64,000 bases of DNA from Anisodus tanguticus (taxonomy: Eukaryota; Streptophyta; Magnoliopsida; Solanales; Solanaceae), in assembly GCA_034509755.1 (NCBI GenBank), contig CM067557.1, positions 37,382,001 through 37,446,000 on the forward strand. The letters are read 5' to 3'. The notes beneath the pieces are model-generated. The model was not told the origin of the DNA. It ran no database searches and saw nothing but the letters and a program-made list of their open reading frames with translations. The position numbers were made by a program, and so were the translations under genes. Numbering within the stretch: position 1 is the first letter of the stretch; each line of letters starts with the position of its first letter. This document shows positions 57,313 through 64,000 of this stretch, one piece after another.

Positions 57313-57620
57313 CTAACTAATCATTTAGCTGTGGAATTGGGACAATATGGAATAAGGTCAATTGCATTTCCCCATATACAGTTGCTACACCACTTGTTAG
57401 GGAAATTTTGGGGAAAATGGATAAGGAGAAAGCAGAGGAAGTTATTATGGAAACTGCTAATCTTAAAGGGAATATATTGGAACCAGAGGATATTGCTGAG
57501 GCTGCTGTGTATTTGGTAAGTGATGAGTCTAAGTATGTGAGTGGTATTAATCTGGTAATTGATGGAGGATATAGTAAAACTAATCCTCTTGCCTCAATGG
57601 TCATGCAAAACTACATTTAA

Positions 57621-58703
57621 TTACTAGAGGAAGTTGAAGGACTACCCTTGTACTTTAGTTTCTGGTTTTTTGTTTGTTCGTTTGTTGTTTATGAGTTCAA
57701 TATATCATGTAAGTGTGTTCTTGTATACCATGTGTGCATAAAATTTTATGAATTGTCCATTTTTGGGATAGTTATATAATAAATGATCTTTTTATTCTGC
57801 CTGCAACTTATGAATCTTTTAGATCATGATTTAAAGATTTTTTTGAATAAATTAAATTTTTTATGAGAAAACGTTAGATCGCGGTCTAAAATTTGTAAGT
57901 TATTGCAAACATTGACAATAGTCAATTGTTTTGTTTGTAAAGTTGAGAAATATATGAGCAAACATTAAACCTGAGTCTAACATTGTCTGAAAGGATAATT
58001 TTCCAAGGGCAGGGACCGAATCTAAATGAAAGCCTAAAAAAGAGACATTTACGTAAATCAGTCCCATATGTTCTATACCAACAAAATAGGCACTTAAACA
58101 ATATCTAGTCGAAGTTGGGAAAAAAAATATAAGTTGAAGGTGGAAAAGGTTATTTGGAAATTGACAGTTGTGTTTGAACATAACTTCACTTCATAAGATA
58201 AAAAAAGTTTGTGAAAACTGAAGCTTTTGTAAGTAGAAACAATTAGTTTGGGAATAATAAGTTGTATTTCAAACTGAAGTTTAACCAGATAAAATGAATA
58301 GTTTCATTCTTTTATATTTATCATGCTCCTAGTAAATCCTACATTTCATTCATTCCTTTCCATATTTGTGAAGACTTTAAACTACTTACGTAAACTCTTT
58401 ATGACCACTATATATAGAATTCCGAAATTAGAACATGAAACATTGACCCATAAAATCATACCATGGTCATGCATTTTTTTACTTCTCAAAACTAGAAAAT
58501 CTGAACTTTTTTCCTTTACTTCTTTTTTCTATTACATTGGAGGATCAAGGAATCGAAAGGCGGACACTCTCACCGGTACCACTAGACTGTAAGCCTTGGT
58601 GGTATGGTAGACAATCTGAACGTCGATCTTGATACTATACGTGATTGTTTCACGAAAACTAGCCAATAAAGGACAATGCAGCAACTAAATTATCTTATTC
58701 CTT
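57621..58703. other. Intergenic DNA between the SDR and receptor-kinase pseudogenes
   Basis: The two remains converge here. At 57810-57980 the words TTAGATCATGATTTAAAG and GTTAGATCGCGGTCTAAAA resemble blocks near 35940-36010, perhaps a degraded dispersed repeat. No gene was recognised. Confidence 0.4.
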
Positions 58704-61700
58704 TCACCAATTTTCCAAAATTTTTACCAGAGAAAAATAAATTAAAGAATGACAGCTAGCAGGGACAAGTCCTTGTTTTGGTTCCACATTTGTTGGAAGA
58801 GTGTATCCACCACTGTAATCAAAAGCATGAGTATCATTAATCTCCTTTCTCTGTAGAGCATCCTTATTATAAGGATGTCTAGTAGCAGCTATTGTTGTCC
58901 CAAAATCCGTTATTGATGATGATGCAGACGTAGAATTAGTTTCAAGACCGTCGTTTTGAAGTATACTTTCAAGTATTTTTACCACTTCACTCATCGTTGG
59001 ACGATCAGCAGCAGCCTCTCCAACACATTGCATTGCCAAGTCCACAAACCTTATAAATCCAATTAGATTCGGCATGTTTCTAATGACTGGATCGATAATA
59101 TCGCTCAAGCCATAATGTTCCCCGTCGTTCTTATTGATTGCTGTTCTCATCTCTCGAACAACGTATTTTCCTTTCTATATTGGTTGTTTTGCAGTTATGA
59201 GTTCCAGCATTACAACACCAAAGCTATACACATCGCTTTTCTCCGTTAATTGTTGTGTCATATAGTATTCAGGATCTAGATAACCCTGCAACATAATCGG
59301 GTCTTAAGTTCATTCCAACTAAATATAAAAGATTAACATTTCATGTGGAAACACTTACAGGGAAACAAGTGTATCATGCTTCATGTGCCCAAAGGCCAAA
59401 AGAAACTCATATGAAATTTTGAGGAACAAGAAGATTTCTAAAAAGTTCTGCAAAATTTGTTTTACATATGTTTGAAGAGTCTAAAAGCACAAATTATGAT
59501 GAGTGTATTACCCAAAACCAAGTAAAATAAGGGGAAATATTCTGATAAATTTAAAACCTTAAAATAGTTAGTAGTAACATTCATCATCACTATAGTTTAT
59601 ATGAATTCAAACTCACTATCTTGGTTGTGAAGATAATGAATAAATGTAATGAAGGAGCCAGTAGCATATGCAGGATTTTGTATAAGAGGTGTCAACATTT
59701 TAAGAAGTGAACCAACAAACAAGTAACTGTAACAAAATCATCTTAATATAACACATTATCATGGAGCTATAGGATGCAAAGCACATGGAGTTAATTTTTT
59801 TTCGATCTAGCAAACATAGGATACATATATGCAGGACGAAAGAATTAAGAAGGTTGTGGTACTGACCAATGTGCCTTTAACTTGAGTGGAAACATGACCC
59901 TTTGAGCTATCTGACACGAGTTTGGACAAGCCAAAATCCGCGACCTTTGCTGTTAAGTTCTGATCCAATAAAATATTAGTCGATTTCACATATCTGTGAA
60001 TTATAGGAGGATTGGCAAGCTCATGCAGATAAGCTAATCCTCTGGCTGAACCAAGTGCAACACGAAGTCTCCTCTTCCAATCTAGATAAATGCTCGTTTT
60101 CCCTGCAGAACATAGTGGAAATCTCATTTTGAATTACTACTTTTAGAGGCATTAACAGAACGTTTTTGAGTAAAATTAACCTTGGACATGATTAATTTTA
60201 GTTACTCACTATCAATGGGAAGTAATCTTTATATGTATAGGAGGATGTAACTTACCTGACAAATTCTCCCTGAGCGAACCATTTGGCATATACTCATATA
60301 CCAGTACTTGTTTGCCTTGCTCAAAACAGAATCCAACAAGACCAACTAGGTTCTTGTGATGAACGCGTGAAAGCAGCTCAATTTCGGTCTTGAACTCTAG
60401 TCCACCTTGCATGGATCCATGTTGAGCCTTTTTGATAGCAATTACTTGCCCATTCGCGAGTGTTCCTCTGTAGACCTAGGAATTAAACAGAACATAAGCA
60501 AATAAGAAAAGTAGCTATGAAAGAGTTTATCCCCTTTATTCTGTATCTACAGTGGATTTTGGTAGCGAACCTTTCAATAGCCACCGGAACCAATCTCATT
60601 TCTCTCCGAAAAGTTACTCGTGCATTTCTTGAGTTCATCGTAAGAAAACCATCTCGCTCCCTCTAGTTGCGGTGCACCTTCACTGGCGTTGCCACTTGGA
60701 GCCCAAGATGCTGGACAAAGAAAGTCAAAGTAATTAGACCATTTAGTTCAATCCTACTTGTATTCTGGACATACAGTCAAACCTCTCTATAAAGGCGTCG
60801 TTTGTTCTGATATCTTTTTGAATGCTATAGCGAAATGTTGTTATAGAGAATATATATTATAACATGAAAAAACAGTTCCAAAGAAAATTTGGTCGTTATA
60901 GTGAAATATTATTATAGATGATGACTGTTATAGAGAGGCCTGAATGTATATATGGTTATGACTCATCTCTTGTTTCTATAAAACATGACATTACCAAATG
61001 GTCTACTCAATCCAATAGCTCTTTCAGTAATTTTCTTTTGCTGGATAGCGTATATTGCAAGACCAAAAAGCAAGAGGACCAGGATGGTACACCCGATAGC
61101 TATTCCAATAACTTGTCTTGAGCTAATAGAAGTTTCTCCACGTTCGACTGAAACAGTTAAAGTTTTAAGTTAGTACTGGACTAGAAGTTACAGTTGTAAA
61201 AACCTAAGTGATTATACCTTGGAAAGTGTAAGGAGATGCTATAAAATAGTACGGTCCAAACTCTGGAGGCGGCTTATAAGTTTGGTTGCTCAATTTAAAT
61301 CCAATCCGCTCAACCTCTGACCTACTGAAAAACTTTCCTGTAGGTGGAAATAATTCTAACTGCACCTGAAGATAATCATCAATGTTGAAGAAGGGGTTCT
61401 GCAGAGAAACTGTACCGGGCGTGAGGTCTAACTTCACCCACAGGCTCATTTCGAGTGAATGGAACGTATTGACATTTGACAACTCCCTAAAAGAGGGTCC
61501 TCTAAAGTAGAATGTTCCCTCATACGGATAAGCACAATCACAACTTTGCGGGCTAACTTTTTGATCGGCAGGACATGATTTGCTTCCACAATTAGCTAGG
61601 CTTGTTGAATAAGGTTTTGCAGATTGCTGCTGAAGCTGGCAGTAGTTCGTGTTTCCAAGGACCGTGCCACAGACAGGGTTACCAATCAGTCTGAGGACAA

Positions 61701-62376
61701 TCACAAAGAAATCCAGGAGAAAGAAAAGAACAACATAATCTAATCGATGATAAGGAGAAATGAACCATCTTACATCAAGGTATTTTTGTATCCAGAGCCA
61801 AGCGTTATCGAGGAAATCTCGTTGTTCTGTAAATCAACAAGTGTGAGTTGCCTGCCACTGATGCCACCCATGTTTAACGTGTCGTTAAATTCATTGTTCC
61901 TCAGTTTCCTGCAAAAGTTAGTAAGATCATTCCAACCTCTTCGTTGCGGGTAATAGACATTGAATATTTTGATAGGAGCATGATTCTCACACTTGTTGTA
62001 ATTGAGGTAAAGCAAAAAGCTTCTGAGGCACCGATCCATGGAGTGAGCCATACTCAACGACTCTGAGCATCACGCCAGTTCTTCCTACTTAGATTTGTCA
62101 TATTTGTTTTTTGGAAATTCATAGTTGCATTCATAACTGATTAATACTCACAGAGTGGTGAGAGACTGCAAAGTCGAGAACCATACTGGCGCCTCCGCTT
62201 TATGGAAGGAATTATTGCTCAAGTCCCTGAAAAAAATGATATATCACTTTATCATAGAGAAACAACTTGGGAAATCAGGATTCTGGATATTAACATGCTA
62301 GCCTTACAGATAATTTAGGGAATTCATTCCACTTAAATTTGGTAGTGTGCCGGCCAGTTCGTTGTGAGCTAAATTC
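58704..62376 (-). pseudogene. LRR receptor-like kinase (LRR-VIII-1 / HPCA1 type), 5'-truncated and inactivated
   Basis: Minus-strand exons: 62376-62308, 62226-62152, 62062-61993 and 61908-61774 (LRRs); 61690-61218 (Cys-rich juxtamembrane ectodomain: GNPVC, NYCQLQQQ, SCPADQKVSPQSCDCAYPYEG); 61147-60995 (membrane span VIGIAIGCTILVLLLFGLAI); 60710-60571, 60475-60256, 60102-59867 and 59285-58704 (kinase). Relatives include Arabidopsis HPCA1, a cell-surface sensor of hydrogen peroxide. Defects: no signal peptide or first LRRs upstream; TGA at 60574-60576 in the glycine-rich loop (GSGGY-stop-K); the HRD catalytic Asp replaced by Tyr (59990-59992); TAG at 59175-59177 after AKQPI. The C-terminus reads past the usual VEPK end. 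Splice sites are otherwise well kept, so inactivation is not ancient. Confidence 0.88.
60771..60948. mobile_element. MITE with ACAGTCAAACCTCTCTATA termini (RLK intron)
   Basis: The left end ATACAGTCAAACCTCTCTATA and the right end TATAGAGAGGCCTGAATGTAT are inverted; 178 bp. It is related to the element at 37011-37490 and sits in the intron between the membrane-span exon and the first kinase exon. Confidence 0.7.
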
Positions 62377-63040
62377 CTGAAAACCGAAATAAGAGCATAA
62401 AAGAACTACTTCAGTCTACTAATTATCAATTTCAAGTAGACAATAGAATGAGCAATGATGAGGAAAAGTTTACTTACTGTTAAAGCTAGTTAATGAATAA
62501 AACTAGCCAAGTTGGTGTGAATGAGAAATGGAAGGAAAATGAAGGCAACCTTTCCGAACAGTCACCAACCTATTCCGAAGAGGCACCTTCAAGGCTATAT
62601 AAACTGAGGCAATGGCTCATTTTTAAGACACTAAAACAAAAATTTCTGCATCTGAAAATTCTGCATTCTTTTCACAAATAAAACTATCGAGTCTTACTGT
62701 GTTTCGTTGCCAACTTTGAGTTCGTCGAAGTCGAAGGCGTTTGACGTACCGCTACTCCTGCGACAGGTATATCCGTTTTATCCTGGGAGGAAGTAATCCA
62801 TAAAGTCGGGTACAGTGAGGGGATTAAATTCCTTAAGGACACACAGTGAATTCTGTGGTCTCGGATATTTTCTTACTTCTGCATTATTTTTCCAGTTTCT
62901 GTTTTTCTGGTTTTTTGTCTTTCCGTTTGGATTCTGTTTTTCCTGATTTTTTGAACACAGGCCCTACAACAAGCTTAAGGAATTTAATCATTATTTCTGT
63001 GTTCATTTGTTCTTGTTTAACAATTACAGAACATTGTCGG
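62377..63040. other. Breakpoint region upstream of the truncated receptor kinase
   Basis: Expected upstream LRR and signal-peptide exons are absent. 62493-62681 and 62700-62850 are less AT-rich, with a plus-strand open stretch around 62720-62850 (TPATGISVLSWEEVIHKVGY) that I do not recognise. A CTATATAAAC box lies at about 62597. It may be part of another gene or transposon joined to the truncated kinase. Confidence 0.3.
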
Positions 63041-64000
63041 AAAAAAAAAGAAGGTGTATGTTTGCTGTTTCGATGTAACGAACTTGTATGTTGTTTGGAG
63101 ACTAAAATCTTCGGATTTTCTACTTCGGTTGAGATTAAAGTTTCCATAACTTTCTACTCATTTGGGTACTTGATTTGAAGATATAAAAACTTCATCAAGT
63201 ATACAACATACAATTCTTGCATTAAAAAAAAAGTGTATGTTTGCTGTTTCGATGTAACGAACTTATATGTTGTTTGGAGACTAAAATCTTCGGATTTTCT
63301 TCTCCGGTTGTGATTAAAGTTTTCATAACTTTCTACTCATTTGGGTACTTGATTTGAAGATATAAAAACTTCATCAAATATACAACATACAATTTACTGG
63401 AAAAAAAAAATGTTTGTTGTTTTTGTGTAACGAACTTATATGTTGTTTGGAGACTAAAATCTTCGGATTTTCTACTCCGGTTGAGATTAAAGTTTTCATA
63501 ACTTTCTACTCATTTGGGTACTTGATTTGAAGATATAAAAACTTCATCAAGTATACAACATACAATTTACTGCATTAAAAAAAAAGTGTATGTTTGCTGT
63601 TTCGATGTAACGAACTTATATGTTGTTTGGAGACTAAAATCTTCGGATTTTCTTCTCCGGTTGAGATTAAAGTTTTCATAACTTTCTACTCATTTGGGTA
63701 CTTGATTTGAAGATATAAAAACTTCATCAAATATACAACATACAATTTACTGGAAAAAAAAAATGTTTGTTGTTTTTGTGTAACGAACTTATATGTTGTT
63801 TGGAGACTAAAATCTTCGGATTTTCTACTCCGGTTGAGATTAAAGTTTTCATAACTTTCTACTCATTTGGGTACTTGATTTGAAGATATAAAAACTTCAT
63901 CAAGTATACAACATACAATTTACTGGAAAAAAAATGTTCGTTGTTTCGGTGTAACGAACTTATATGTTGTTTGGAGACTAAAATCTTCGAATTTTCTACT
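63041..64000. repeat. Tandem satellite, about 175-bp monomers in 353-bp dimers
   Basis: Six monomers, the last cut by the window end. Each contains TGTAACGAACTT(A/G)TATGTTG, GGAGACTAAAATCTTCGGAT, CATAACTTTCTACTCATTTG and a 'CTTCATCAA(A/G)TATACAACAT' end plus an A run. The equivalent ATG words lie at about 63237, 63410, 63590, 63763 and 63934, giving alternating spacings of 173 and 180. Monomers 2 and 4 (CTTCTCCGG, CATCAAATAT) match each other, and so do 3 and 5 (CTACTCCGG, CATCAAGTAT), which shows a higher-order dimer. It continues beyond the window. Confidence 0.9.

Larger units (their letters stand above)
48300..57620 (+). pseudogene. Short-chain dehydrogenase/reductase split by two LTR retrotransposons
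   Basis: Coding pieces: 48300-48337, 48482-48600, 48739-49007, 55835-55943 and 57318-57620. Exon 2 has the NAD-binding TGGANGIG glycine motif, exon 3 has NNAG, and 55835-55943 holds the catalytic Ser (TSSIAS) and YASSK. The last piece ends VSGINLVIDGGYS, giving a protein of about 270-280 aa. This is the classical SDR family, of the secoisolariciresinol dehydrogenase, momilactone-A-synthase or ABA2-like type; the substrate cannot be told. Breaks: a 6.8-kb copia element (49008-55829, duplication GATAT), a 1.4-kb copia element (55944-57312, duplication CTAAC), a one-base loss in the G run at about 48976-48978 creating an early TAG, and another one-base loss at about 57355-57358. The two insertions fall in the same exon. 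No intact product is possible. Confidence 0.9.

Noticed and set aside
63041..64000. A CRISPR-like array at the right edge
   Set aside because: Monomers of about 175 bp are contiguous, without unique spacers; this is a plant satellite.

Overview
This window is nuclear DNA of a flowering plant, almost certainly a member of the Solanaceae. Five multi-exon plant genes or gene remains with GT-AG introns sit in AT-rich DNA full of Ty1/copia and Ty3/gypsy LTR retrotransposons, LINEs, MITEs, hAT and Mutator-type DNA transposons, and tRNA-derived SINEs whose sequence I recognise as a nightshade-family type. There is no bacterial or phage character, no operon and no CRISPR array.

Layout. 1-1043: 5' end of a minus-strand copia element. 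2739-3940: a Pack-MULE carrying a PPR-gene fragment. 5390-5860: two MITEs. 6054-8800: a truncated gypsy element (5' LTR plus decayed gag). 8960-9700: probable organelle-derived DNA. 9790-10527: a LINE 3' end. 12983-26985 (+): an intact 14-exon gene for a mitochondrial 3-hydroxyisobutyryl-CoA hydrolase-like protein (404 aa), whose introns hold SINEs, MITEs, two hAT elements, a TRIM and a perfect 97-bp inverted repeat. 28030-30081: a LINE split by a MITE and a GC-rich hAT-like element. 30082-35150 (-): a copia element that looks like a chimera of two families. 36211-36949: a MULE with long inverted repeats. 38328-42657 (+): an intact six-exon cell-wall invertase gene (582 aa), including the 9-nt mini-exon of plant invertases. 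44264-44621 (-): a ribosomal protein S14 pseudogene fragment. 45236-47493 (-): an F-box gene of the SKIP24 type. 48300-57620 (+): a short-chain dehydrogenase/reductase gene destroyed by two LTR retrotransposons, each with a 5-bp target duplication, and by two single-base frameshifts. 58704-62376 (-): a 5'-truncated LRR receptor-kinase pseudogene of the HPCA1 (LRR-VIII-1) type with two stops and a lost catalytic Asp. 63041-64000: a tandem satellite of about 175 bp monomers arranged as 353-bp dimers.

The genes do not form one pathway: mitochondrial branched-chain amino-acid catabolism, apoplastic sucrose cleavage, an SCF ubiquitin-ligase adaptor, and two dead genes. The main story is genome dynamics: nested transposition, gene capture, chimeric retroelements and gene death. 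I found no convincing new defence or regulatory system. The most unusual items are the chimeric copia element with a duplicated protease segment, the perfect intronic hairpin, and the two adjacent pseudogenes. Exon limits come from splice consensus and reading-frame continuity, not from transcripts.
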